Part shown: piece by piece, positions 1-8,834 of the stretch
How positions within the stretch are numbered: the stretch's first letter is position 1
Layout: every line of letters begins with the position of its first letter
NCBI RefSeq assembly: GCF_001421565.1
Contig: NZ_LMKQ01000001.1
Coordinates: 2,350,605-2,414,604, forward strand
Direction of reading: 5' to 3'
Origin: Agromyces sp. Leaf222
GTDB lineage: Bacteria > Actinomycetota > Actinomycetes > Actinomycetales > Microbacteriaceae
Length of the DNA stretch: 64,000 bases
Translations under genes and position numbers: made by a program
The notes under the pieces: model-generated
Told to the model about the DNA's origin: nothing
Databases searched by the model: none
What the model saw: the letters and a program-made list of their open reading frames with translations, nothing else

Positions 1-275
1 AGCTTGCCGAACCGGAAGTCGACCTTCTCGATGATCAGCCCGAGCAGCGGGTCGATGAGTCCGTCGAAGACGCGGGTGAGCGTGAGGATGAGCCCCGCCG
101 CGACGACCGCGATGCCGTAGCCGGCGTTCTGCAGGTAGCTCATGAGGCCGACGAGGACGTAGAAGATCATCGCCGAGCCGTTGTTCATCTGGGAGAGGGC
201 GATCTCCCACGTCTTGGCGCGACGGTAGGTGACGCCGTCCGCCTCGCTGGCCGTCTGCTTCGGGTTACGCGCCAT
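1..275 (-). CDS. GPH-type sugar:cation symporter (MFS), N-terminal 91 residues only
   Basis: Membrane transporter of the MFS/glycoside-pentoside-hexuronide group; the gene runs off the left edge, so only the N-terminus is visible. The start at 275 is preceded by AAGGAG at good spacing. After a polar N-terminus come the motif KTWEIALSQMNNGSAMIFY, two hydrophobic helices (about residues 33-50 and 53-70), and the loop TRVFDGLIDPLIG, the conserved 'D-x-x-D-P' of MelB/XynP-like carriers that couple sugar to Na+ or H+. It lies downstream of a glycoside-hydrolase operon but after a strong hairpin, so it may be a separate unit importing a related glycoside. Family is clear; substrate unknown. Confidence 0.8.
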   Translation of the reverse strand, partial: MARNPKQTASEADGVTYRRAKTWEIALSQMNNGSAMIFYVLVGLMSYLQNAGYGIAVVAAGLILTLTRVFDGLIDPLLGLIIEKVDFRFGK

Positions 276-508
276 TGCGTGTTCGCTCCTTCGAGAATCC
301 GCTCGGTCTGCCGACGGCTCATTCCGTCGGCCTCCTGATGAGCCGAAGGCAAGAGTAGGAAGACGAGCAGCCCGCCCGATAGAAGCCGCCGAGCAGACAT
401 AGAAGAGAACCGGCGCAACCTGGCGGCGCGGAGACAGCGCCACATGACGAACGCGGGCCAGAGCGCGTGCGACTGCGCTCTGGCCCGCGTCACCGGGGAC
501 TCCGGCCG
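276..508. other. Intergenic region with operon-ending hairpin
   Basis: 233 bases between two minus-strand genes. It holds the perfect hairpin listed separately (451-490) and presumably the promoter of the partial symporter; I see no clear -10/-35 pair and no small gene with a ribosome binding site. Confidence 0.5.
451..490 (-). terminator. Perfect 16-bp hairpin ending the glycoside operon
   Basis: Arms ACGCGGGCCAGAGCGC and its exact complement are separated by an 8-nt loop, starting 18 bases past the stop codon of the last operon gene. There is no U-run, as is common for actinobacterial terminators. Confidence 0.75.
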
Positions 509-1312
509 TCACGCCTCGAGGAGTTCGCCCATCTGCTTCGCGATGAGCGTGGTCGCGAACCGCGGATTGAGGCGGGCCAGCCGGTCCATGGCCGCCGCGT
601 CGGAGCCGATCGTGGCGCGGAATCGAGCCTTCTCGATCGCCGTGACGATCACCTTGCCCGCTTGGACCGGGCTGGTCGTCTTGTACGTGGCGGTCTCGGT
701 CGATGCGTCGCCCGCCAGGCTGACTCCCGAGTTCGCCGCGATATCGGTGCCGATCGCGCCCGGGAACACGACGCTCACCTGCACGTTCGTGTCGAGGAGC
801 TCCGCATAGAGCGCCTCGGTCAGGAGCTTGACCGCGGCCTTGGAGGCGCCGTAGACGGCCTGGCCGGGCACCGGCGCGTAGGAGCCCATGCTCGCAACGT
901 TGAGGATCGCCGCCTCAGGACGGGCGAGCAGCGTCGGCAGGAACGCCTTGCACATGTTCATGACGCCGCCGAAGTTCACGTTCATGACCTTGTCGATCTC
1001 GGAGAGCGGCAGGTCGACGACCTTCACGAACTGCTGGATCACGCCGGCGATGTTCACGATGCCGTCGACCTGACCGTGCGCCGCCTCGACGGCCGCCGGA
1101 AGCCCGGCGACCGCCTCGCGGTCGGTGATGTTCGCGACGTGCTGGGAGAACCGGTTGCCTGCTCCGGCGAGCCGGGCGGTCTCGGCGAGCCCGTCGGCGT
1201 TGAGGTCGACCCCGGCGACCGATGCTCCACCAGTGAGGAGGCGGAGCGTCGTCTCGCGTCCGATGCCGGCGCCGGCGCCGGTGACGACGAAGACCTTCTG
1301 TGCGATCTGCAT
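509..1312 (-). CDS. SDR family oxidoreductase
   Basis: 267-residue short-chain dehydrogenase, the last gene of the glycoside operon. The NAD(P)-binding motif TGAGAGIG is at residues 11-18, a structural NIAG at 87-90 (variant of NNAG), catalytic Ser near 141 and YGASK at 154-158, so the classical Ser-Tyr-Lys site is intact. An acidic residue at the end of beta-2 (VDLNAD) favours NAD over NADP. The ATG at 1312 was chosen because AGGAA precedes it; a longer reading frame upstream lacks SDR-like sequence. The context with GH43, GH1 and GH78 suggests oxidation of a released sugar or aglycone alcohol, but the substrate cannot be read from sequence. Confidence 0.85.
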   Translation of the reverse strand: MQIAQKVFVVTGAGAGIGRETTLRLLTGGASVAGVDLNADGLAETARLAGAGNRFSQHVANITDREAVAGLPAAVEAAHGQVDGIVNIAGVIQQFVKVVDLPLSEIDKVMNVNFGGVMNMCKAFLPTLLARPEAAILNVASMGSYAPVPGQAVYGASKAAVKLLTEALYAELLDTNVQVSVVFPGAIGTDIAANSGVSLAGDASTETATYKTTSPVQAGKVIVTAIEKARFRATIGSDAAAMDRLARLNPRFATTLIAKQMGELLEA

Positions 1313-1346
1313 GTTCGATTCCTGTCTTTGAGAGAGGTGGGCTGGG

Positions 1347-3092
1347 TCAGTGGAGGCAGGCCACGGCACCGGCTGTGACGCCGGCGCCGTTGAAGCTGTC
1401 GACGGCGAACCAATACGGATGCCCCGCGTTCAGCGACCCGACCTCGAGGTCGGTCCGGTCGTAGACGAGCCACGAGTGGTAGAGCTTGTCGGGCGAGAGC
1501 CCGTACCGCACGTTGTAGCCCACGACGCCCGGCACGGCCTCCCACCGCAACGAGGCCGTGCGCGGATCACGCCGCTCGCCGCCGACGTCGACCGCACCGG
1601 GAAGGGGCAGGTCGGCGAGGCCGAACACGCGCAACCCGCTCACGGCGAAGGCACCCCCGAAGGGCATCGCGCCCGCGGTGACCCGGATGTACCGTGCACG
1701 TCGCGCCTCGGGCAGGACGACGAACGCGTGCGGGGCGTCCTCGCGCGTGCCGATCGTGTCGTGCACGACCGCCCACTCCACGCCGTCGAGCGAGAGCTCG
1801 AGACGAACCTCGGTCGGCTGCGGGTCCGGGAAGACGGCGCGCTTGCCGAACGTCGCCTTCGCGAGGTCGCGGCGCTTGGGTGCGCGCGCGGCGAGGCCGT
1901 GGTCGGCGAGGTTGACCTGCAGCGCGTGGACGGTCGCCTCCGCGCCGAGGTCGAGCTGCAACCACTCCCCCGGTCGATCCGTGCCGGCGACCCACCAGGT
2001 GCGCACCGACTCGTCGGTCGCGAGCGCCGGGTCGTGCCCGTCGGCCGACGACGAGGCGATCGCGACAGCGCGGTGCGACAGGAGCATCCAGCCCGGGGAT
2101 GCCTCAGCCCACGGGTCGAACGCACGGTCGGGCACCTGCATCGGGTAGTCCGCGAAGTTCTGGTTGCAGAACAGCACGCCGTCATCGTCGAACCCGGCCG
2201 GGAACAGGCCGATCCGTCGCTCGAAGTCGGCGTTGACCGAGACGCGCATGGTTGCGACATGCCACCAGTTGCCGTGCCGGTCCTGGAAGGTGCTGCCGTG
2301 CCCCGCGCCGGTGATGAAGCCCCCGGGCTTCGACGAGAACGGGCTGTGCGGGTCGTACACGAACGGGCCGAGCGGCCTATCGCCCACGTAGGCGCCGTCG
2401 GCGTACGTGTTGAATTGCGTGCCCGGGCCCGCGTACTGCAGGTGGTACCGGTCACCGACGCGGGTCATGTACGCGCCCTCGATGAACGGCGCGTCGCCGA
2501 TGTAGGCGTCCATCACCTTGCCCATCAGCCCGCGGCGCACGACGGGCACGTAGTCGTCGCCGGTTCGCTCCCATCCGCGGGTCTCGGTGTCGGCGGCGAT
2601 CAGCGGCACGGGCTCGCCGATGCGCTGCAGCGTCGCACGGTCGAGCTCGACGCCCTGAATCGGTTCCTTGTGGGAGCAGCCCCAGTACAGGTAGAGCCGG
2701 CCGTCGTCGTCTTGGAAGGTGTCGGGGTCCCAGAACGCGATGTCGCTCGGGGCGACCTCCTCGAAGTCATCGGCGAGCGGATCGACGCTGCGGAAGAAAC
2801 GGCCGTTCGTGCGCCGCGACGCCGTGAAGAGCAGCGCACCGTCGACCTCGCGGACGTCGGGTGCGTAGTCGATCGCCGGGATCCTCTCGCTCGGCTGCAA
2901 GGTCCACTCGACCAGGTCGTCGGAGTACCAGAACCCTCGGGTCATCGACGCGAACATGAAGTACCGGCCGCGGAAGAAGACGACCGTGGGGTCGGCCGCT
3001 TCGCGGTGCACGCTGCGACCGGCGAACGGCGTCCGCACGTCTTGATACCGGTAGGCGAGGTCGAGCGGGTTGCAGACGATCCGCGCGGTCAC
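1347..3092 (-). CDS. GH43-like glycosidase with discoidin-like and FnIII-like C-terminal domains
   Basis: 581 residues, no signal peptide, so it probably acts in the cytosol on imported oligosaccharides. The five-bladed propeller of the GH43/62 clan shows the expected acidic triad: Asp34 in ADPTVVFF, Asp124 in WDPDTF and Glu205 in FIEGAYM. A discoidin (F5/8C-like) module follows around residues 360-480 (VRTWWVAGTDRPGEWLQLDL), then an FnIII-like end (SLRWEAVPGVVGYNVRYG). The GTG start at 3092 overlaps the preceding stop as GTGA, indicating translational coupling. GH43 members are mostly beta-xylosidases or arabinofuranosidases; the exact activity is open. Confidence 0.85.
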   Translation of the reverse strand: MTARIVCNPLDLAYRYQDVRTPFAGRSVHREAADPTVVFFRGRYFMFASMTRGFWYSDDLVEWTLQPSERIPAIDYAPDVREVDGALLFTASRRTNGRFFRSVDPLADDFEEVAPSDIAFWDPDTFQDDDGRLYLYWGCSHKEPIQGVELDRATLQRIGEPVPLIAADTETRGWERTGDDYVPVVRRGLMGKVMDAYIGDAPFIEGAYMTRVGDRYHLQYAGPGTQFNTYADGAYVGDRPLGPFVYDPHSPFSSKPGGFITGAGHGSTFQDRHGNWWHVATMRVSVNADFERRIGLFPAGFDDDGVLFCNQNFADYPMQVPDRAFDPWAEASPGWMLLSHRAVAIASSSADGHDPALATDESVRTWWVAGTDRPGEWLQLDLGAEATVHALQVNLADHGLAARAPKRRDLAKATFGKRAVFPDPQPTEVRLELSLDGVEWAVVHDTIGTREDAPHAFVVLPEARRARYIRVTAGAMPFGGAFAVSGLRVFGLADLPLPGAVDVGGERRDPRTASLRWEAVPGVVGYNVRYGLSPDKLYHSWLVYDRTDLEVGSLNAGHPYWFAVDSFNGAGVTAGAVACLH

Positions 3093-3940
3093 GAGGTCGC
3101 CCCCGCGGCATCCGTCGGCAGTGGCCCAGCCGGTGTACGAATCGCCTGCAGATGCGCGATCGACGCGGCGATCGCGGTGAAGGCGTCCTCGACATGATCG
3201 AACTCGACGACCGGAAGACAGGTTGCAGGCGCTGCGGCGAGAGCCTCGTCGTTCGACAGACGCCCCGACCCGAGCGCGCACTGCGTGAGCGCCGCCGGGT
3301 CGTCGTCACCACCGGCGGCGAAGACGTCGACCGCCCGGGCGGCATCCTTGAGATGCAGCGCGCTGACCCGGGAGCCGAGCCGCTCGACGAGCGCCGGCAC
3401 ATCCTGCCCCGCGGCCGCCGCCCAGTAGACGTCGAGCTCGAGGGCGACGCGCTCATCGAGGAGCGATACGAAATACTCGTACGCGGTCAGGTCGCCGATG
3501 CGGTGATGGAACTCGAACGAGTGGTTGTGGTGGCCGACCACGAGCCCTTCGGCGGCGGCCAGCTCGACGAGCGCGTTCATCCGGTCGGCGGTCAGGGCGA
3601 TGTCGTCGGCGGTACGCCACCGGTCAGCGTCGACCATCGGGTCGATCAGGATGTCGGCGCCGAGCGCCCGCGCTGCGGCGAGGGCGGCGGAAGCGGGCGG
3701 TACCGGTACCTCGCGTCCGGCGAGCCTGATCGTGTCGGAGAGCAGCGGTGCGTGGGCGGTCGGGATCGCGAGCCCGTTCGCCGCCGCGGCGGCGGAGAGC
3801 TCTGCTGGGCGGTCGTACACCGAGAACGGCTCGACGGCCTGGGCGCCGGCGTTCGCGAGGCGCCCGAGCGTCGCATCCAGGTCGGCCAGTTCGTGGCGCA
3901 CCGTGTACAGCTGCACGCTGATCGGTCGTGTGGTGAACAC
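3089..3940 (-). CDS. Sugar phosphate isomerase/epimerase, xylose-isomerase-like TIM barrel
   Basis: 283-residue AP-endonuclease-2/xylose-isomerase-like TIM barrel protein. It starts with ISVQLYTVRHELADLDATL, the usual opening of this family, and carries scattered metal-ligand candidates such as Glu and His in VGHHNHSFEFHH, ELDVYWA (Glu/Asp) and ALHLKDA. Such proteins isomerise or epimerise free or keto sugars using Mn2+/Co2+. It sits 4 bases after an SDR gene and overlaps the GH43 start, so it is firmly in the operon. A pairing of SDR plus isomerase suggests processing of an oxidised (keto) sugar. Function beyond family is inference. Confidence 0.8.
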   Translation of the reverse strand: MFTTRPISVQLYTVRHELADLDATLGRLANAGAQAVEPFSVYDRPAELSAAAAANGLAIPTAHAPLLSDTIRLAGREVPVPPASAALAAARALGADILIDPMVDADRWRTADDIALTADRMNALVELAAAEGLVVGHHNHSFEFHHRIGDLTAYEYFVSLLDERVALELDVYWAAAAGQDVPALVERLGSRVSALHLKDAARAVDVFAAGGDDDPAALTQCALGSGRLSNDEALAAAPATCLPVVEFDHVEDAFTAIAASIAHLQAIRTPAGPLPTDAAGATS

Positions 3941-3944
3941 GTCC

Positions 3945-4778
3945 TCAGACCGTCTCGCCCGCGTCGGCGAGGAGCGTGCTGCCCGTCATGATCATCGAGA
4001 GGTCGCTCGCGGCGAAGAGCACGACGCGCGCGATGTCGTCGGGGGTGCCCATGCGGCCGATCATGCTCGTGTTCATCACGCCGAGCGGCGGCATCTCGAT
4101 GCCGGCCGCGGCCGCCGCCTCGGCGCCGGCCTTCGCCGCTGCGAGGTTGCCCTCGGTCGGCACGAAGCTCGGTGCGACGCCGAGCACGCGGATGCCGAGG
4201 GGTGCCAGGTCGACCGCGAGCGACTTCGTCATGCCGAGCGCCGCATGCTTGGATCCCACGTAGGCGGCCATGCCCGGGAACGCCACCTGCACGCCGGCCG
4301 TCGAGATGATGTTGACGATGACGCCGCCGGATCCGTCGGCCGACATGCGACGCGCGGCTTCACGCGAACCGAGGAACACGCCTCGTGCGTTGACCGCGAA
4401 CGTCGCGTCCCACATCTCGTCGGGCATCATCGTGACGGGTGCGTTCGGGAAGATCCCGGCGTTGTTGACCCAGACGTCGATGCCGCCGAGTTCAGCGACA
4501 GCGAGGTCAGCGGCCGCCGCGACCGAGGCCGCGTCGGTGACGTCGGCGCGCGTGCTCGCGACGCGAACGCCGTATCGGTCGGCGAGCTCGGCTGCGGCGG
4601 CGCGCGCGGCGTCCTCGTTCAGGTCGATCAGCAGGAGGTCTGCACCGGCTTCGGCCAGACGCGCCGCGATGGCCTTGCCCAGCCCCTGTGCGGCACCGGT
4701 GACGACGGCGCGGCGGCCGGCGAGCGAGAGCAGGTCGGTTAGCGACCGAGTCGAGACGTCTGCGAACGGGAAGCTCAC
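3945..4778 (-). CDS. SDR family oxidoreductase
   Basis: 277-residue classical short-chain dehydrogenase. TGAAQGLG is at residues 27-34, NNAG at 105-108 and YVGSK at 173-177. An Asp at the end of beta-2 (LLIDLNED) suggests NAD. The GTG start at 4778 overlaps the stop of the GH1 gene (GTGA), which fixes the start; longer in-frame sequence upstream is antisense-like and rich in Arg. It resembles sugar or polyol dehydrogenases of catabolic operons and may act before the downstream TIM-barrel isomerase. Confidence 0.85.
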   Translation of the reverse strand: MSFPFADVSTRSLTDLLSLAGRRAVVTGAAQGLGKAIAARLAEAGADLLLIDLNEDAARAAAAELADRYGVRVASTRADVTDAASVAAAADLAVAELGGIDVWVNNAGIFPNAPVTMMPDEMWDATFAVNARGVFLGSREAARRMSADGSGGVIVNIISTAGVQVAFPGMAAYVGSKHAALGMTKSLAVDLAPLGIRVLGVAPSFVPTEGNLAAAKAGAEAAAAAGIEMPPLGVMNTSMIGRMGTPDDIARVVLFAASDLSMIMTGSTLLADAGETV

Positions 4779-6013
4779 GCTGCGACCTCCGCCGACTCGA
4801 GCGCGTTGCGCTGGGCGACCGCGCCGAGCCAGGCGAGGCTCGGCTTCGGGGTGCGCACGAACGTGTCGCGGTCGACCGCGATGAGCCCGAACGTCGGCTC
4901 CCAGTGGCCCCACTCGAAGTTGTCGAGCAGCGACCAGTGCAGGTAACCACGCACGTCGATGCCGTCGGCGATGGTGCCCGCGAGGCCCCGCAGGGCTTCG
5001 TCGGTGTAGCGGATGCGCTGCGTGTCGTCGGCGGTCGCGATGCCGTTCTCGGTGATCACGATCGGGGTGTGCTCGCTGACCTCCCAGGCGTGGCGCACCG
5101 CCATCGCCAGCGAGTCGGGCCGGAACGCGGTCCCGACGAGCGTGTTGTCGGGTGCGGGCGGGTGCGGCACGAGTCCGTTCGCGTCGACCTGCTGGGTCGA
5201 GTACGCCTGAACGCCGACGAAGTCGTCGCCACGGCTTCCCTCCCAGTACACATCCTCCTTGCCGTAGCGGATCTGCAGGAGCTTCTCCTCGCCGCCGGGC
5301 GCCGCGGTCAGCGCGCCGGCCGCGATCGTCCAACCGACCTTCGCTCCGGTGCGCTCGCGTACGATCTCGCGGGCCGCGTGGTGGATGCGGGTGAACAGGC
5401 GCCCGATCTCGGGATCGGCGTACGTGAGGAACTCGCTGTGGGTCTGCTTCTTCTCGTCGTCGCCATCGGCCTCGACCGTGGGGCTGGTCCACTCACCGCC
5501 GGATGCCGCGAGGTGGCGCATCGCGGTCATGATCGCGGCCTGCATGTTCGGCTCGTTCATCGTCGCGACCCACTCGACGCCGTCGAGGATCGTGCAGGCC
5601 TGCTCGACATAGGCGCAGAACAGCTCCTGCGCTTCGGGGCCGTCCCAGCCGCCGAGCGCGGCGAACCACTGCGGCGTGGTGAAGTGCTGCAGCGTCACGA
5701 CCGGGGTCACGCCATGCTCGAGGCAGCAGTCGATCACGCGCCGGTAGTGCGCGAGCTCGGCCTTCGAGAAGTGCCCGCGCACCGGCTCGATGCGAGACCA
5801 CTCGAGACTGAACCGGTACGACGTCAGCCCGGCTTCAGCCAGCAGGCGGATGTCCTCGGCGTAGCGGTGGTAGCCGTCGACGGCATCGCCCGAGAGCTCC
5901 ATGCCGGGCATCATCTGCTCGCGCGCCCACCAGTCGCTGTTCACGTTGTTGCCCTCGATCTGGTGGCCCGCAGTTGCGGCACCCCACAGGAATCCATCGG
6001 GGAAGGTGGTCAT
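4775..6013 (-). CDS. GH1 beta-glucosidase/beta-glycosidase
   Basis: 412-residue family 1 glycoside hydrolase. The N-terminal signature (FPDGFLWGAATAGHQIEG), the acid/base Glu154 in TMNEPN and the nucleophile Glu322 in ITENG are all present, as is the aglycone-site segment NFEWGHWEPTFGL near the C-terminus. No signal peptide: cytosolic cleavage of imported beta-glucosides. The length is slightly short for GH1 (about 440-480). ATG at 6013 is preceded by GAGAGGAA. Next to the GH78 rhamnosidase it would finish removal of glucose from rhamnosyl-glucosides such as plant flavonoid rutinosides (inference). Confidence 0.92.
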   Translation of the reverse strand: MTTFPDGFLWGAATAGHQIEGNNVNSDWWAREQMMPGMELSGDAVDGYHRYAEDIRLLAEAGLTSYRFSLEWSRIEPVRGHFSKAELAHYRRVIDCCLEHGVTPVVTLQHFTTPQWFAALGGWDGPEAQELFCAYVEQACTILDGVEWVATMNEPNMQAAIMTAMRHLAASGGEWTSPTVEADGDDEKKQTHSEFLTYADPEIGRLFTRIHHAAREIVRERTGAKVGWTIAAGALTAAPGGEEKLLQIRYGKEDVYWEGSRGDDFVGVQAYSTQQVDANGLVPHPPAPDNTLVGTAFRPDSLAMAVRHAWEVSEHTPIVITENGIATADDTQRIRYTDEALRGLAGTIADGIDVRGYLHWSLLDNFEWGHWEPTFGLIAVDRDTFVRTPKPSLAWLGAVAQRNALESAEVAA

Positions 6014-6089
6014 GGGTTCGTTCCTCTCGTTCGTTGAGCGGGTGTGATTTCGGTTCTGGATGCCGCGTGCCGATGCCGCGGCGACGGGG

Positions 6090-8780
6090 TCACGCCGTGG
6101 CGGGCGCGGCATCGTACGCGGGCAGTGGTGCCGAGGTCGTGAATCGGCCCGCTGGGATCCGGTGCTCGGTGCCGTCGGGCATCACCACGCGGGCGCTCGT
6201 GCCCGACGGGATCTCGGCGGTCAGCGACATCCGCTCGCCCTCGATCCGCCACTCGACCGTGATCGTGCCCTGCGGTCCGTCGTGCGAACCACGTGCCCAC
6301 GTGAGTCCGCCGCCCGGAACGGGCTCGATGACGACCTGCTCCCAGCCGATCGAGTCGGCGTCCTGCCGGAGCCCGAGGGTGTGGGTGTGCAGGAACCGCA
6401 TCGCGGCGCCCTTGCTGTAGTGGTTCAGGGACTCGTGGGCGTCGCCGTGCTCGTCGATGCCCTCCCAGTCCTCCCAGACCGTGGTCGCGCCGCGGTCGAG
6501 CATGTACCGCCACGACGGCGCGCTGCGCTGCTGCAGGAGCTCGTACGCGACATCCGCCCGCCCGTGGGCTGCGAGCACCGGGAGCAGGTCGCCGGTCGCC
6601 AGGAAGCCGGTGCCGAGGTGCGTGCCCGCCGCCCGGATCAGCGCGACGAGCCGATCGGCCGCGGCCTCACGCAGCTCCTCGGGCACGAGGCCGAACGCCA
6701 GAGCGCGCACATAGGCGGCCTGGGTGTCGGTCGTGGTCGTGCCGTCGGGACGGAGGTACGCCTGCCGCCAGGCGTCGGCGATGCGCTCGGCGCTCGCCGC
6801 GTAGCGGGCGGCATCGTCGACGCGACCCAGAATGCCCGCGATGCGGGCGAGCGTCGCGTTGGATCGGTACAGGTAGGCGGTGCCGACCTCGCCCTTGTCC
6901 GCCATGAACCAGGCCATCGGATCGTGCTTGATCGGGTCGATGCGATGTCCATCGGCATCGCGCTCCCGCGGTTCGGTCCATTCGCCCCAGTGGAACGTGC
7001 CGTCCCAGAGGTACTGCTCGAACGGCTGGGGCTCGGCGGAGGCCTGCACGCGGGCGAAGTGCCTGGTCGTGCGCGCCTGCTCGAGCGCCCAGTCGACCCA
7101 GCGCACCATCGCGCCGACGTTCTCGGCGAGCACCTGTTCGTCGCCGTACGCCTGGTAGAGCTCCCACGGCACGGCGACGATCGCGTCGCCCCAGCCCGAC
7201 GAACCGGTCATCATGGCGAACTGGTCGTCGAGGTGGTGCTTGATCCGCCGGCCGTCGGGCGAGAAGTTCGCGATGCGACCGTCGTCGAGCTGGTCGTCAC
7301 GCACCGACCGCAGCCACTTGCGGCTGAAGCCGTGCACGTCGTAGAGGCGCGTCGCCATCGGCGCGAAGACCTGGTAGTCGCCGGTCCAAGCGAGCCGCTC
7401 ACGCGTCGGGCAGTCGGTGGGCACATCGACCGCGTTGCCGCGGAAGCTCCAGTCGGCGATCTCGTGCAGGCGGTTCAGGTCTTCGTCGCTGCACGCGAAC
7501 GCGCCGGTACGGCGGAGGTCGGTCTGCACGATGCGCATCTCGAGGGATGCCGGCGCGAGCGTGCCGCCGTCGGACCTCGTGATCCGCGCGTACCGGAAGC
7601 CGTGCACGGTGTGGCGGGGCTCGAAGAGGCCCCCCTGCTCCCCCGCGACGACCTCGTCGCGCTGCACGAACGCCATGCGCCCCTCGGGCCGCTCGGAGTC
7701 GAGGTGCGATGTGTCGAGATCGCCGTCGCGGCCGAGCGCCTCGCCGTACTCGAGCACCGTGCGGGTGCCGGGCGCGCCGAGATCCGTGAGTCGGATCCAC
7801 CCGGACGCGTTCTGCCCGAAGTCGGCGAGCCACGCGCCGTCGGCGAGGCGGCGGAGCTCGACCGGCGTGAGCGTCTCGACGACGCGGACCGGTGGCGCGG
7901 GCGACCAGTCGATCGACGGTGCGTCGACGACATCGACGAGGACGGATGCCGCGGCCGCGCGCGGCGCCGAGCGGTCGAGGGTCTGCCCGTCCATGAGGTC
8001 GGCGCGCGTGACCGCCGAGCGGCGGCTCGTCCACGTCTCGTCGCTGACCACGACCCGCCGGGTACCGTCGGCGAACTCGAGGTGCAGTTCGATGCGGGCA
8101 CCCAGCGTCGTGCCCCATCCCGCGGGGAGCCGGAACGCGCCGACCTGACCGCGGAACCAGCCGTCGGAGAGCTCGAGCTCGATCACGTTGACACCGTCGC
8201 GGACGAGGGCCGTGACGTCGGCGGCCTGCGCATAGAGCGTGCGGTCGTACGACGTGGAACCCGGCGCGAGCTCGACCGTGCCGACGCGCTCGCCGTTCAC
8301 GGTTGCCGTGTAGAGCCCGAGCGCGGTCGAGTAGAGCCGTGCGGTCACGACCGCGCCGGCGACCGTGAAGCCGCCCGCGAGCATGTGGGCCGCGCGCCGC
8401 CCGTATCCAGGGTCGTCGTCGGAGCCGACGGGCGCCTCGACCGGCGAGATCCACTGCGCGGTCCAGTCTTCGTCGAGGAGACCCGCCTCGAACACCGCGA
8501 ACGCGGACCACGCGGCATCCGTCGCTCCCTCGGACGCGACGCGAACGCGCCACCGCACCCGCTGACCGCTTCGGAGGGACTGGAACGGCCAGGCGACCAG
8601 ACGACGGCCGGTCACCTCGGCGACGAGCGGCTCAGCATCGTCGATCACGGCTTCGACCACGTACGCGGTACGGATGCCGCGGTCGATGGGGTCCTTCCAC
8701 GAGAGCCGCGGTGCGGCGCCGGTGACGGTGAAGCCGTCGCCGCCTGCGTCGACGGCCAGTTCGGAGGGTGCGGTGAGCAT
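6090..8780 (-). CDS. GH78 alpha-L-rhamnosidase
   Basis: 896-residue alpha-L-rhamnosidase that hydrolyses terminal alpha-L-rhamnose from glycosides. The N-terminal beta domains (LSWKDPIDRGIRTAYVVE) are typical. The catalytic (alpha/alpha)6 barrel is recognised by DVPTDCPTRERLAWTGDYQ, where Asp and Glu lie in the active site, and by HWGEW and the Trp-rich segment TTVWEDWEGI. The beta-sandwich C-terminus (GGGLTWARGSHDGPQGTI) is present. No signal peptide. RBS GAAGGAAG precedes ATG at 8780. It is 77 bases upstream of the GH1 gene in the same operon. Confidence 0.93.
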   Translation of the reverse strand: MLTAPSELAVDAGGDGFTVTGAAPRLSWKDPIDRGIRTAYVVEAVIDDAEPLVAEVTGRRLVAWPFQSLRSGQRVRWRVRVASEGATDAAWSAFAVFEAGLLDEDWTAQWISPVEAPVGSDDDPGYGRRAAHMLAGGFTVAGAVVTARLYSTALGLYTATVNGERVGTVELAPGSTSYDRTLYAQAADVTALVRDGVNVIELELSDGWFRGQVGAFRLPAGWGTTLGARIELHLEFADGTRRVVVSDETWTSRRSAVTRADLMDGQTLDRSAPRAAAASVLVDVVDAPSIDWSPAPPVRVVETLTPVELRRLADGAWLADFGQNASGWIRLTDLGAPGTRTVLEYGEALGRDGDLDTSHLDSERPEGRMAFVQRDEVVAGEQGGLFEPRHTVHGFRYARITRSDGGTLAPASLEMRIVQTDLRRTGAFACSDEDLNRLHEIADWSFRGNAVDVPTDCPTRERLAWTGDYQVFAPMATRLYDVHGFSRKWLRSVRDDQLDDGRIANFSPDGRRIKHHLDDQFAMMTGSSGWGDAIVAVPWELYQAYGDEQVLAENVGAMVRWVDWALEQARTTRHFARVQASAEPQPFEQYLWDGTFHWGEWTEPRERDADGHRIDPIKHDPMAWFMADKGEVGTAYLYRSNATLARIAGILGRVDDAARYAASAERIADAWRQAYLRPDGTTTTDTQAAYVRALAFGLVPEELREAAADRLVALIRAAGTHLGTGFLATGDLLPVLAAHGRADVAYELLQQRSAPSWRYMLDRGATTVWEDWEGIDEHGDAHESLNHYSKGAAMRFLHTHTLGLRQDADSIGWEQVVIEPVPGGGLTWARGSHDGPQGTITVEWRIEGERMSLTAEIPSGTSARVVMPDGTEHRIPAGRFTTSAPLPAYDAAPATA

Positions 8781-8834
8781 GATGGATCGCTTCCTTCGCT
8801 GCTGCTGGGAGATCGGTGCGGGCGAGCGCCCGGG

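Noticed and set aside
1350..3197. 615-codon plus-strand frame over the GH43 gene
   Set aside because: Composition of an antisense shadow; GH43 catalytic residues are on the minus strand.
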